NCBI GenBank assembly: GCA_947631995.1 | Contig: CANRNT010000008.1 | Location: forward strand, 1-64,000 | Direction: 5' to 3' | DNA: 64,000 nucleotides | Source of the DNA: an uncultured Clostridia bacterium | Lineage (GTDB): Bacteria > Bacillota > Clostridia > Oscillospirales > Ruminococcaceae | In this document: in pieces, positions 7,952 to 16,242 of the stretch | Layout of the letters: each line of letters opens with the position of its first letter | Numbering within the stretch: the first letter of the stretch is position 1 | Position numbers and translations under genes: made by a program | The notes under the pieces: model-generated | Databases searched by the model: none | What the model was told of the DNA's origin: nothing | What the model saw: the letters and a program-made list of their open reading frames with translations, nothing else

Positions 7952-9055
7952 ATGGGCTTAATATCATGTCCTGAATGTGGCACAAAGATATCTGACAGAG
8001 CTACACAATGTCCTAACTGCGGCTTTTGCAGTGATGATCCTACACGACCTATAAGTGAGCAAGATAAGTTTGAAATGGTTCCTACCTTTGAATATGACAT
8101 AGAAGGTTGGCAGCCTAATAGGAACGAACTGAGTGTAATATCGTATGAGGAGAACAAGAGCTTTATAGAGTATTTCGGGCAATGGAAAATCATTCAGAAT
8201 TCGCTGCCTGCCATAGCTGAAGTCATTGCTTCTATGGCTAAAAAAGATCATGTGATGGTTGCAAAGCTAGATCCTTATGTTAAAGAATTGATAGCTAAAG
8301 GGCTATATAGGTTTTCAATCGATAAAAATGGAGAGATTCTGCCGACTATAAGAGATGGACAAAAAATAGTTAAGCAAGTTCGTCTGGAAGAAATGAAACT
8401 ATCGCCTGAATTGACCAGATCTCTTAATGATTTGTCAGTTCACGCAGCAATGGCGCTAATAATCGATAAGATCGAATGTGTAGGCGATGCTATTCGTGAA
8501 TTACATATTGAATTGCAAAATGACAGATTGGCTATGGCTGAAGCTGCAAGGGACAAGTTAAAACAGGCAATAAAAATACAGGATTCAAGAAAAAGAGAGA
8601 TGGCGTTGTTGAGCGTTATTAGTTCTGCAACCGATGCAAAGAGAGTTTTGATGCGCAGTTTTTCTCAGAATCTGTTTTTGGTAATAAAGCATAGCGGAGA
8701 TGTTAGGAAGAAAAAAGATCCGTCAAAAAATGCTACCGATGCTTTGCAAGCTATAATCGCAATAACAAATTCCGTTCAAATAGAATGTGAAGGATATGCT
8801 GTCCTGGGAGAATATGAATCGTGCAGGGAATGTTTAGTTGAATTTAATAAGTTTATTATTGATAATAAACTTAATGACAGAGACACTCTATTATTGCTTA
8901 ATGAGAACGCACCAGAGAATAAAATAGATATTGTTGATAAATTCGCGAATATTTCCTCAAGGATCGCATCCTTTAGTGATCCATTAAAAATTAAGGATAA
9001 CATACGTTTTCTTTTGACTGCAAATGATAAGAATGGAGAGGATAACAATGAGTGA
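7952..9055 (+). CDS. zinc-ribbon protein of unknown function, cassette gene A
   Basis: This is a 367-residue protein with an N-terminal zinc ribbon (CPEC at 6-9, CPNC at 20-23) of the type often found on phage and defence adaptor proteins. The rest is predicted largely helical and charged, with a possible long helical region at about 185-225 (RELHIELQNDRLAMAEAARD). There is no signal peptide or membrane segment. Its stop overlaps the start of the next gene, so the two are translationally coupled. I do not recognise the body of the protein. Its place at the head of a four-gene operon beside a restriction system suggests a defence-related role, by inference only. Confidence 0.75.
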   Translation: MGLISCPECGTKISDRATQCPNCGFCSDDPTRPISEQDKFEMVPTFEYDIEGWQPNRNELSVISYEENKSFIEYFGQWKIIQNSLPAIAEVIASMAKKDHVMVAKLDPYVKELIAKGLYRFSIDKNGEILPTIRDGQKIVKQVRLEEMKLSPELTRSLNDLSVHAAMALIIDKIECVGDAIRELHIELQNDRLAMAEAARDKLKQAIKIQDSRKREMALLSVISSATDAKRVLMRSFSQNLFLVIKHSGDVRKKKDPSKNATDALQAIIAITNSVQIECEGYAVLGEYESCRECLVEFNKFIIDNKLNDRDTLLLLNENAPENKIDIVDKFANISSRIASFSDPLKIKDNIRFLLTANDKNGEDNNE

Positions 9056-9248
9056 TGTATCGAATATGCGTTACTGCAAGAAATGCGGTCGCGAGTTGAT
9101 GAGTACTAACAAGAAAAAATTATGTCAGAACTGTAGGCGCAAAAGGAGCCAAAATATTAAAAATGTTGTAGTGGGCATAGGTACGGCAGTGGGTGGATTT
9201 ACTACCCTTTTTATCGGTAAGAAATTTAATTGGCTCAAAAGAAAATAG
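9048..9248 (+). CDS. small zinc-knuckle membrane protein, cassette gene B
   Basis: This is a 66-residue protein with two Cys pairs (C10/C13 and C26/C29) forming a compact zinc finger. A basic linker and one hydrophobic segment follow at about 40-56 (VVVGIGTAVGGFTTLFIG), with a basic C-terminus. ATG 9048 overlaps the previous stop and has GGAGAGG upstream; an earlier in-frame start at 9024 would lie inside gene A. The architecture suggests a small membrane-tethered zinc-binding partner of the cassette. Its function is unknown. Confidence 0.65.
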   Translation: MSDVSNMRYCKKCGRELMSTNKKKLCQNCRRKRSQNIKNVVVGIGTAVGGFTTLFIGKKFNWLKRK

Positions 9249-9292
9249 CGACTTATTATATAACTGGAAGCATTTATTTTGGAGTAATGGCT

Positions 9293-9637
9293 ATGAATGA
9301 TTATTTACCAACTCTTGAACAATACAAAGACTACAAAGATATTTCTGATTTAATTACAGATGTCAAAATGCTGCGGTCGTACTATTTTAGCGGTAAATAT
9401 GAAGCGATGCGGCAGCATATAGGAAAATTAACTGAAAAGTATTTTGGTGAAACCTTAATGTGGAATATCAGCCATACCTTTGAGCCTAATACTGAACAGC
9501 AGGCATATTTGAATGCAGAAAACTTTTTACGACTAAAAGGCTTTTCTCTTTTGCTCAAAAATGGGATAAAAATAGATGAGCAATTTACATCAGAAGAAAT
9601 TGATTTTATCAGATCAGCAATTAAGCCTATGGAGTGA
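9293..9637 (+). CDS. small protein of unknown function, cassette gene C
   Basis: This 114-residue soluble protein begins MNDYLPTLEQYKDYKD. The start is set by GGAG at 9281-9284: ATG 9293 has proper spacing, whereas the in-frame ATG at 9287 is too close. The sequence is aromatic- and charge-rich and probably all-helical. It is separated from the next gene by only 4 bp. It may be a partner or inhibitor of the large effector-like protein that follows, but nothing in the sequence identifies a family. Confidence 0.65.
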   Translation: MNDYLPTLEQYKDYKDISDLITDVKMLRSYYFSGKYEAMRQHIGKLTEKYFGETLMWNISHTFEPNTEQQAYLNAENFLRLKGFSLLLKNGIKIDEQFTSEEIDFIRSAIKPME

Positions 9638-9641
9638 TTAT

Positions 9642-12416
9642 ATGAATAAGTTATATCCGAATCAAAAGATTAAAGTGTTTGTAAGTTCTAAGTGTGATAA
9701 GGTAGGAGAAATTCCAAAGTATAACCCAGTTCGTGCAGAACTCAAGGAAATAATTGAAAGTACAAATCTTGCTACTGTATACATTTTTGAAAATGAAAGC
9801 GGATCTACTCTGAGTGCAGGTTCTCATTATACTTATGCTTTAGAAGATGCTGATATCTGTATTTTTTTAATTGATAATGCAGATGGGATACCAAATGGTG
9901 TTCAAGCAGAGATAGATACGGTCAGAAAAAAGAAAAAAATGGCTCTTTATTACTTTTGTGATGAAAATTCTGATGAAAAAACTGACCTTGAAAAAAGTCT
10001 TGAAGGAGCGGTCTATTCCAAAAGTCAAACAGTGCATCACTTTAAAGATTTGACTCATAAGTGTGCGCAGGCATTGATAGATGATATAACACTCATATAC
10101 CACTATTATTGCACAAAAAGGATAGTAGAATGTAGAAAAGATGATATTGATTCGCCAGAAGAAATTGATATCCAAACGACCGAAAAAACTCAGGAGATTT
10201 CTTTTCCAAAGGTTATTCTTAAAAATATTGATAAATCTATTAAACATATTTTGAGTGCAGTCGCAGATTGTCATTATTCTCCATTAAAGCAAAAAGTTCA
10301 GACTAGTGATCTTGATGATTGGGGAAATCAGTTCTTAGATGTTTTATTTGAGGGCAAATCAATAAAAGAATTTAATGTTAATTTGTTTTTGAAAACGCTT
10401 AAAAAAATGCAATCTGAAGTTTTTTTTAACGTTGTTTCTCTTCGTTGGGTGGCGATACAGTCATATTTTAGCGGAAATGTACAGGAATGTATAAATTATT
10501 TGAAAAAAGCTCTTGATTTAGCTAGAAATACAAAACAAGCTACTTGGATAATAAACGATATCCTTATAGATCTTCGCAATCAACATTGGGAGTTGGCAAC
10601 ATTAACAAATTCATATTCCAAATCCGAGGCACAAAACACCCTTGACTGTAATGCAGAAGAACTGTATTATCCTGTATTAGATCGTATAAATGAAACATTA
10701 CAAGAAAAGTACATTGAGGGACTTTATAAGAAGAGAACCGCATCACCATACACCATTGAATTTGGAAGCAATTTAAATCATCTTGGAGCGTTGTTGACAA
10801 GTGCATATATTATAGCGTTGTATAACGGATCTCTGACACATATTATTTTACTTTATGATAAATTTAAGAATTTTTTATTTTATCTTTCTGATAGATATGA
10901 TGATTGGAAATTTAAGAAAAATCTATTAAAGTTTACAATTTTTAGCGGAAATTCAAAAGAGGTTAGCCGCATTATAGAGGCATATCCAGAAATATTGAAA
11001 GAGCTTTCTGCGGAAGATGCAGAAACCATTATGAAGTTTTCTGAAACGCATCCGATTAAGTATAAACGACTAATTCGAAAGTTGATTGCATTCGGTAAGG
11101 TCGGATATTACCTTAATGATGAAAGTTTTGCAAAGTATGAAAAAGAAATAATTGAGGAAATTGAATGTTGGATACAAGATAATGATGCAGTTGTGAATGT
11201 GGGACAATATGTTTTTAGCAGTTTATCTGATGTTATATATCGAATGCCACAAGATTCTCTTTCAAAAATTTGCTGTTCGTTTATTGACAGGCATTTCTCG
11301 CGTTGGTATAAAGATATGTTTCAATTTATGTCTAATGGAATGAATCTTAATAAAATGAGCAGTAAAAGTGCTCATAATTTAATTGCCCATATTATTTTGG
11401 TATTAAAAGACATAAATGAATGTGAACTAATTAAGAATAGCCCTTATTTTCTAATAGGTTTTAGAATTCAAAGTCAGACGCTTACTGAAGAACTGGACAA
11501 GATTATTTCTGAATATCTTCCAAATTTTTATAACTTCGATTATAAACTTCAAACTACGGGAAATAAAATGGAAGATTATCCTGTTTATTTAGAAAAGTTA
11601 ATTGATGATGTACATAAAAGTAATATGAAGCAAGACAAAAACGGAATACATGTTTCTTGTGGAAAAAGAAATATTGCTATTATAACTTCAATTTTACGAG
11701 CCTCTGATTTTAATTATACGGGAGAATTGATGGATAAACTCATATATACAGTTACAGAAACTTTAATTGAGTCTAGAGAAGACGTGTTAATTAAACTGGA
11801 TGCCGTTCTTTTGCTATCCTGCATTGTAATAAAATACCCACAAGATTATATTCGTAATCGTAATTTATATGAAAATGTGATAATGCATGAAAGCGAAATA
11901 TATATTGTTTCCGATTCATTATCTAATATCAGTAGTCTTGCTTTAAAAATTGGATTAAAAATGCTGTTTTCGTTAATTGGTAGTGATATCTATACTGATG
12001 TTATAGAACTATTGCCACTAATAATTAATGATACGGCAACTGCAGCTAAAGTAACAGATTTCATTGCTGACTTTCTAGAAACAAGTGATAGCTTTGTTCT
12101 AGATAGAAAGATTGAACCGATTTTGCTATACAATACTTTTGAATGGTTGCAAATGGATTTTACAGTTGTTCGTCATAATGCAACAAGGATAATGTTAGCA
12201 TTAACTAGAAACAATGAGAATGCTGACATAATAAACAGAAAAATTATTTCATTAATAGAATCGGATAATGTATATATTAAGAACCTTATTTTAAGAAAAA
12301 TTAGTGATGGTAATTTATTAACAAAGGAAATTAGAGATAGAGTATTTAGTATTTGTGAAAACGATTGTAACTTTGTAACACGAAGTGTATGTAGTGAGTT
12401 AAAATTAAAAAAATAA
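9642..12416 (+). CDS. large DUF4062/TIR-like protein with helical-repeat body, cassette gene D
   Basis: The 924-residue product begins with a Rossmann-like domain (about 1-150). IKVFVSS at 10-16 and ALEDADICIFLIDN around 66-79, then GIPNGVQAEID with E90, match the pattern of DUF4062 and related TIR/nucleosidase-like domains found at the N-termini of antiphage proteins. No Walker NTPase motif is visible, unlike most DUF4062-STAND proteins. The remaining roughly 750 residues are helical, probably TPR/HEAT-like (for example YFSGNVQECINYLKKALDLA near 280-300). ATG 9642 has GGAG 7 bp upstream; earlier in-frame codons lie inside gene C. A plausible role is a sensor-effector in which the repeats detect a trigger and the N-domain acts, but this is inference. 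Confidence 0.75.
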   Translation: MNKLYPNQKIKVFVSSKCDKVGEIPKYNPVRAELKEIIESTNLATVYIFENESGSTLSAGSHYTYALEDADICIFLIDNADGIPNGVQAEIDTVRKKKKMALYYFCDENSDEKTDLEKSLEGAVYSKSQTVHHFKDLTHKCAQALIDDITLIYHYYCTKRIVECRKDDIDSPEEIDIQTTEKTQEISFPKVILKNIDKSIKHILSAVADCHYSPLKQKVQTSDLDDWGNQFLDVLFEGKSIKEFNVNLFLKTLKKMQSEVFFNVVSLRWVAIQSYFSGNVQECINYLKKALDLARNTKQATWIINDILIDLRNQHWELATLTNSYSKSEAQNTLDCNAEELYYPVLDRINETLQEKYIEGLYKKRTASPYTIEFGSNLNHLGALLTSAYIIALYNGSLTHIILLYDKFKNFLFYLSDRYDDWKFKKNLLKFTIFSGNSKEVSRIIEAYPEILKELSAEDAETIMKFSETHPIKYKRLIRKLIAFGKVGYYLNDESFAKYEKEIIEEIECWIQDNDAVVNVGQYVFSSLSDVIYRMPQDSLSKICCSFIDRHFSRWYKDMFQFMSNGMNLNKMSSKSAHNLIAHIILVLKDINECELIKNSPYFLIGFRIQSQTLTEELDKIISEYLPNFYNFDYKLQTTGNKMEDYPVYLEKLIDDVHKSNMKQDKNGIHVSCGKRNIAIITSILRASDFNYTGELMDKLIYTVTETLIESREDVLIKLDAVLLLSCIVIKYPQDYIRNRNLYENVIMHESEIYIVSDSLSNISSLALKIGLKMLFSLIGSDIYTDVIELLPLIINDTATAAKVTDFIADFLETSDSFVLDRKIEPILLYNTFEWLQMDFTVVRHNATRIMLALTRNNENADIINRKIISLIESDNVYIKNLILRKISDGNLLTKEIRDRVFSICENDCNFVTRSVCSELKLKK

Positions 12417-12502
12417 TAGAACAAGAATACAATTGAATATATTTGAAGCGATATTTTGCCGAACCATCTACACCGTTCATAAAATCTGATGAATATATTC
12501 TC

Positions 12503-12538
12503 ACAAAGCCTCCGATTTTTCGGGGGCTTTGTTTTTTA
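12503..12538 (+). terminator. terminator of the defence cassette
   Basis: AAAGCCTCCGA pairs with TCGGGGGCTTT across a T loop, followed by GTTTTTT. It closes the plus-strand cassette 90 bp after its last stop codon. Confidence 0.85.
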
Positions 12539-12549
12539 TATATACACGC

Positions 12550-12584
12550 CAAAACGCCCCTGACAAAAGCCAAGGGCGCTTTCA
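12550..12584 (-). terminator. terminator downstream of tRNA-Thr
   Basis: On the minus strand GCGCCCTTGGC and GTCAGGGGCG form a GC-rich stem followed by TTTT, 16 bp past the tRNA-Thr 3' end. It faces the cassette terminator head to head. Confidence 0.65.
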
Positions 12585-12599
12585 CCGAATAAATTCGGC

Positions 12600-12675
12600 T
12601 GGAGCTGGTAATCGGACTCGAACCGATGACCTGCGCATTACGAATGCGCTGCTCTACCAACTGAGCCATACCAGC
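12600..12675 (-). tRNA. tRNA-Thr (anticodon CGU)
   Basis: A full cloverleaf is visible: acceptor GCTGGTA/TACCAGC, D-arm with GGCTCAGTTGGTAGAG, anticodon stem GCGCA/TGCGC with loop TTCGTAA, T-arm ATCGG-TTCGAGT-CCGAT, and an encoded CCA. It reads ACG codons. Five modified copies of its 5' half follow upstream on the same strand. Confidence 0.95.
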
Positions 12676-13247
12676 ATATTAAATTTTGTAAGACCGGGCT
12701 GCGGCTGTGCGCTTTATACCCACGACCTCGCATTGCGAATGTGCGCCGATGCGAAGCATCGGTACTCTACCACAACTGAGCCATACCAGCATATTAAATT
12801 TTGTAAGACCGAGTGCGGCTGTGCGATTTATACCCACGACTGCGCATTGCGAATGTGCGCCGATGTGAAGCATCGGTACTCTACTGGGCTGAGCCATACC
12901 AGCATATTAAATTTTGTAAGACCGTGTGCGGCTGTGCGCTTTATACCCACGACCTCGCATTGCGAATGTGCCCCGATGTGAAGCATCGGTACTCTACTGG
13001 GCTGAGCCATACCAGCATATTAAATTTTGTAAGACCGTGTGCGGCTGTGCCGTTTTATACCCACGACCTCGCATTACGAATGTGCGCCGTTACGAAGTAA
13101 CGGTACTCTACCACAACTGAGCCATACCAGCATATTAAATTTTGTAAGACCGTGTGCGGCTGTGTCGCTTTATACCCACGACCTCGCATTGTGAATGTGC
13201 CCCGATGTGAAGCATCGGTACTCTACCACAACTGAGCCATACCAGCG
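12676..13247 (-). repeat. tandem array of tRNA-Thr-derived units
   Basis: The block GAGCCATACCAGC (complement of the tRNA-Thr 5' end) recurs at 12663 (the real tRNA), 12778, 12891, 13004, 13119 and 13234, with spacings of 113-115 bp. Each of the five extra units keeps the acceptor 5' strand and D-arm, then has an inserted hairpin and a degenerate anticodon-arm-like sequence. It lacks a proper T-arm and acceptor 3' strand, so none should be a working tRNA. The inserted stem is CCGATGC/GCATCGG in one unit and CCGTTAC/GTAACGG in another, a fully compensated change. A TATTAAATTTTGTAAGACCG spacer joins the units. Confidence 0.9.
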
Positions 13248-13279
13248 TATAAAATGATTCTTTGGATCGGTTGCCGGGG

Positions 13280-13780
13280 TCAATCTTTATAGTAATTCCT
13301 GCCTACAATCAATTCCGTATCATAGTCATTATCTTCTAGGATAAAGATCATATTTACACCCTCATATTCAGGATGCTCATCCCATATATAGTGATAAGAA
13401 AACCTTATTGTATATGTCTTTTCAGTATCAGTCGTGATCTCAAATTTCGGATAACAATCATAATAGTAGACCTTTCCGTTGTGTTTGTTTTCTTCGCCGC
13501 CGCCGGGACCCTTATACTCATAAGATACTATTTTCCCGTCAATGTAATCAAATAAGGTACCGATCTCTTGCAGTGTCTGATCTGAATAGTTATCTTTCAT
13601 ATCTTTATTAAAATAGTCAAACAATCCTTCTGAATTACTGTCAACAATACATTCCATCATCTGCTCGGCATTATTTTGAATATCTTTTTTATCAACGCGT
13701 TGATTACCAACACAAGAAGTCAGAAAAAACATTGATAATAACAGAGAGATAGTCAAATAAGCTTTTACCATACGAGCCAT
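13280..13780 (-). CDS. DUF5104-like lipoprotein
   Basis: The 166-residue product has a signal peptide with lipobox LTSC at about 20-23, so it should be anchored on the outer face of the membrane. The mature part (AEQMMECIVDSNSEGLFDYFNKD and later YTIRFSYHYIWDEHPEYEGV) fits the DUF5104 family of small Firmicute lipoproteins, whose role is unknown. GGAGG lies 10 bp upstream of ATG 13780. The gene sits between the tRNA-derived array and a further degraded copy of the same unit, as if it had been inserted into the array. Family assignment is by recalled pattern. Confidence 0.8.
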   Translation of the reverse strand: MARMVKAYLTISLLLSMFFLTSCVGNQRVDKKDIQNNAEQMMECIVDSNSEGLFDYFNKDMKDNYSDQTLQEIGTLFDYIDGKIVSYEYKGPGGGEENKHNGKVYYYDCYPKFEITTDTEKTYTIRFSYHYIWDEHPEYEGVNMIFILEDNDYDTELIVGRNYYKD

Positions 13781-13796
13781 AGAATACTATCCTCCA

Positions 13797-13855
13797 TTCT
13801 ACCAAAGCTGACCCATGCCGGTATACTAAATTGTAAGACAGGCTGCCGATAGGGC
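13797..13855 (-). repeat. degenerate copy of the tRNA-derived unit
   Basis: CTACCAAAGCTGACCCATGC, then CCGGTATACTAAATTGTAAGACAGGCTGCC, resembles the array units at 12676-13247 with several substitutions and a deletion. It extends the array past the lipoprotein gene. The rest of 13856-14135 holds only the hairpin at 13935. Confidence 0.6.
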
Positions 13856-13934
13856 AGGGGTGCAGCGTTTTTAGCCAGCCTAAATATTATATCACAAATT
13901 GCCGCCCACGTCAAGGGGTAATTTTGAAAATATT

Positions 13935-13984
13935 AAAAAGCCGCAGGATCGCTTCAAATTTGCGCTTACGCACAGCCTGCGGAG
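13935..13984 (-). terminator. likely terminator after the leucine-rich repeat gene
   Basis: CCGCAGG and CCTGCGG arms (13941-13947 and 13976-13982) enclose a 28-base loop, and on the minus strand the stem is followed by CTTTTTAA. The large loop and the 150 bp distance from the gene lower confidence. Confidence 0.45.
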
Positions 13985-14135
13985 CTGCTCACCGCTCCAC
14001 AGTATTTAGTTATCTTTCATTTTGAGTACGCTGATACTTTCGCACGTTTCATTTGTTGTGAATTTTTCACATTGTACGGCATTTTGTTACGGGACGCCTG
14101 CTGTAAGGGGATATCTCAGCGCACATTTTAAGCAC

Positions 14136-14942
14136 CTACCCAAAAGCCTTTTCGTGCACTTCGCAGGCGGCAGGGATATCAGGTCTGACGAGCAAAGGGC
14201 AGTCATCAAAAGCATTTTTCTCTATCCGCCGCAGCGTGCTAGGAAAATTTATCTTTCTCAGATTTTCACAGCCCGTAAAAGCGCCTTTTTCAATTACCTC
14301 AATACCATTTGGCAGCTCTATCTCTTCCAGAGCCTTGCAATCGCAAAACGCCATTTCTTTGATGATCTTCAACGAAGCCGGGAGATGAACCCTTTTCAGA
14401 GCGCTGTCATACATAAAAGCAATGTCGCCTATCTCCGTCACCGCATCGGGGATAATTATCTCTTCCAGCTGCTCGCAGTTGCTCAGAAATCCCGTCGGCA
14501 CACGCAGCATCGAAGACGGCAGACCGACCTTTTTCAGCTTCGGGCAGCCGTCTGCAACGCCCTCATTCGTTTCGAGAAAATCCATTCCTTCAGGGAAAAT
14601 AATTTCCTCCAAAGCCTCGTTGAAATCAAATGCGTGACTGCCAATAGTACGAACGCTGCTGGGCAAAACAATCTTTGTTATCCCTTTTGTGATGTCAAGA
14701 GCGCAGTCGCAAATTGTGTGTACCGTGTTCGGAATGATCATCTCACCCGTAAACGGAATACTCTGCAAACCGGATATGATGCCGACAGGCAGACCGTCAA
14801 TATACGCCGGAATTTCGGTGATATTTGCCTTTTTGTGAAAGCCTGTTATTTTAATTTCTTCGCCGATGATCTGATGCTTTAAGCCCTCCGGCGTTGAATA
14901 GTGGATATCAAACGAATTGCGCAGTTTATCTTTAAATCCCAT
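14136..14942 (-). CDS. BspA-type leucine-rich repeat protein
   Basis: This 268-residue protein is built from about seven LRR_5 (BspA/TpLRR) repeats of 22-24 residues. The recognisable consensus is I-x-x-I-x-x-x-A-F-x-x-C-x-x-L-x-x-I-x-x-P, for example LEEIELPNGIEVIEKGAFTG. No signal peptide, lipobox, sortase or dockerin motif is visible, so it is probably cytoplasmic, whereas many BspA proteins are surface-exposed adhesins. ATG 14942 has AAAGGA upstream; the upstream in-frame ATG would add a non-homologous 21-residue tail. The conserved N-terminal segment (FDIHYSTPEGLKHQIIGEE) precedes the repeats. The function is unknown, probably protein binding. Confidence 0.85.
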   Translation of the reverse strand: MGFKDKLRNSFDIHYSTPEGLKHQIIGEEIKITGFHKKANITEIPAYIDGLPVGIISGLQSIPFTGEMIIPNTVHTICDCALDITKGITKIVLPSSVRTIGSHAFDFNEALEEIIFPEGMDFLETNEGVADGCPKLKKVGLPSSMLRVPTGFLSNCEQLEEIIIPDAVTEIGDIAFMYDSALKRVHLPASLKIIKEMAFCDCKALEEIELPNGIEVIEKGAFTGCENLRKINFPSTLRRIEKNAFDDCPLLVRPDIPAACEVHEKAFG

Positions 14943-15029
14943 AACGCATGTCCTTTCTGTAATTGTAAAAATGCTGATGCTTTTTTGTAAAATATTATAC
15001 AGCATTTTATTGCAAAGGTCAACAGCTTA

Positions 15030-15064
15030 AAAAAGCAGGCACTCTCCAAAGAAAATGCCTGCTG
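15030..15064 (-). terminator. terminator after the Ser/Asp-rich lipoprotein gene
   Basis: AGCAGGCA and TGCCTGCT arms pair, and on the minus strand they are followed by TTTTTT. The hairpin lies 27 bp past the stop at 15091. Confidence 0.8.
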
Positions 15065-15090
15065 TAAAAATATCAAAAAAGCTTTTCCCA

Positions 15091-16173
15091 TTAGTCCGGC
15101 ATGAGCCATATACCGCGCTTGCTGCCGTCAGTGTATGCATAGCCCTCAACTTCGTCGTAACCACCTTGCATATCAAACACCGCAATAACCATCCTGCCGT
15201 AGCTCGCCACATCGCCGTACTGCGTTTCAAGCGGAAATTCCTCAACAAAAACATACGAATTATTGAACCTGCCGGCGAGAAGCTCATGCAATTCATCATA
15301 GGAATCCTGTGTAAGCTCGTTGTACATATCTTTCAATTCCTGAATTTCATCACTTGCAAATTCTTCGCCGTATTCTTCTTTGTATTCAGATTTTGCACAT
15401 TCAAGGTACAGATCACTATTGACAAGCTCCATGTACCTGTCTTTGTTGCCGTCCGCGGCGGCTTGCAGCTGCTCGTTTATCATGTCTTCAAAATCGTAAT
15501 ACGCGTGGTCTATCTCGCCGTCAGGGGTCAGCGAGACCGCCCAGCTGCCGCCTTTGTCAAACGCCATAGCCTCTATGCAAACGTCGGTGACTGGGCATTT
15601 TGCAATAAGTATAATACCGTATATATCGCATATCAGCTCCTTGTCAGCCTCCGCTTTTATCATGTCGTTCACCTTTTCGCAGAAGACTATTTTTATCTCG
15701 CCCGTAAAGCCGCCGAGGTACTCGCTGCAATCTTCAAAATCGTCCGCAGCTTGCTCACCAATATCATCTATGTAGTCGTAGGGGTACGCCTTTTCCAGAT
15801 ATTCAACGTCCGAAAGCTCTATGTATGTATTTTGATCTTTGACAGCCGCGGCGTTGAGCATAGCGATTATTTTTTCTGTAATGTCTTCGTTCACATCTGT
15901 AACGCCCGAGGGATCAATTACCGTGCCGCCCGAGGGTTTTGAAGAACTGTCGTCCTTAGATGAGCTGTCGTTTTTAGATGAACTGTCAGTCTTTGACGAG
16001 CTGTCGTCTTGCGAGGAGCTGTCAGCCAGCGAGCTTGTATCCGCGGCGGAAGAGCTGTTGCTCGATATATCTCCCTTAGATGAATTTCCCTTTGAAGAGT
16101 CGCCGTTATCGCTGCACGCCGCAAGCGACAGAGTCATCACCATTGCCGTAAGCAAACACATAAGTTTTTTCAT
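15091..16173 (-). CDS. lipoprotein with Ser/Asp/Lys-rich linker
   Basis: This 360-residue protein has a signal peptide ending in the lipobox LAAC at about 17-20. A low-complexity linker of SSSK/DDSS-type repeats (about 22-82) follows, and then a soluble domain of about 270 residues. The domain looks duplicated in style (acidic helices, IKIVFCEKVNDMIKAEADKE and then VFVEEFPLETQYGDVASYGR). I do not recognise the family. The linker would hold the domain away from the membrane through the cell wall. The neighbouring minus-strand genes are also exported or membrane proteins, but no operon is evident. Confidence 0.8.
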   Translation of the reverse strand: MKKLMCLLTAMVMTLSLAACSDNGDSSKGNSSKGDISSNSSSAADTSSLADSSSQDDSSSKTDSSSKNDSSSKDDSSSKPSGGTVIDPSGVTDVNEDITEKIIAMLNAAAVKDQNTYIELSDVEYLEKAYPYDYIDDIGEQAADDFEDCSEYLGGFTGEIKIVFCEKVNDMIKAEADKELICDIYGIILIAKCPVTDVCIEAMAFDKGGSWAVSLTPDGEIDHAYYDFEDMINEQLQAAADGNKDRYMELVNSDLYLECAKSEYKEEYGEEFASDEIQELKDMYNELTQDSYDELHELLAGRFNNSYVFVEEFPLETQYGDVASYGRMVIAVFDMQGGYDEVEGYAYTDGSKRGIWLMPD

Positions 16174-16242
16174 AAATTTACCTCCGTGAAATGTTTTATG
16201 TTTTAACTGTTTTAATTATTGTAACATACTTTGTCTGAAAAA

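Noticed and set aside
12529..13120. Several overlapping open frames on both strands through the tRNA-derived array
   Set aside because: They repeat the same peptide blocks because the DNA is tandemly repeated; no ribosome-binding sites, and the DNA is explained by tRNA-Thr and its copies.
12676..13247. A cluster of additional working tRNA genes
   Set aside because: Each unit lacks a T-arm and the acceptor 3' strand, and has an extra hairpin inserted after the D-arm.
14022..14882. Plus-strand open frame of about 290 codons
   Set aside because: It is antisense to the leucine-rich repeat gene, has no family features, and the repeats are clear on the other strand.
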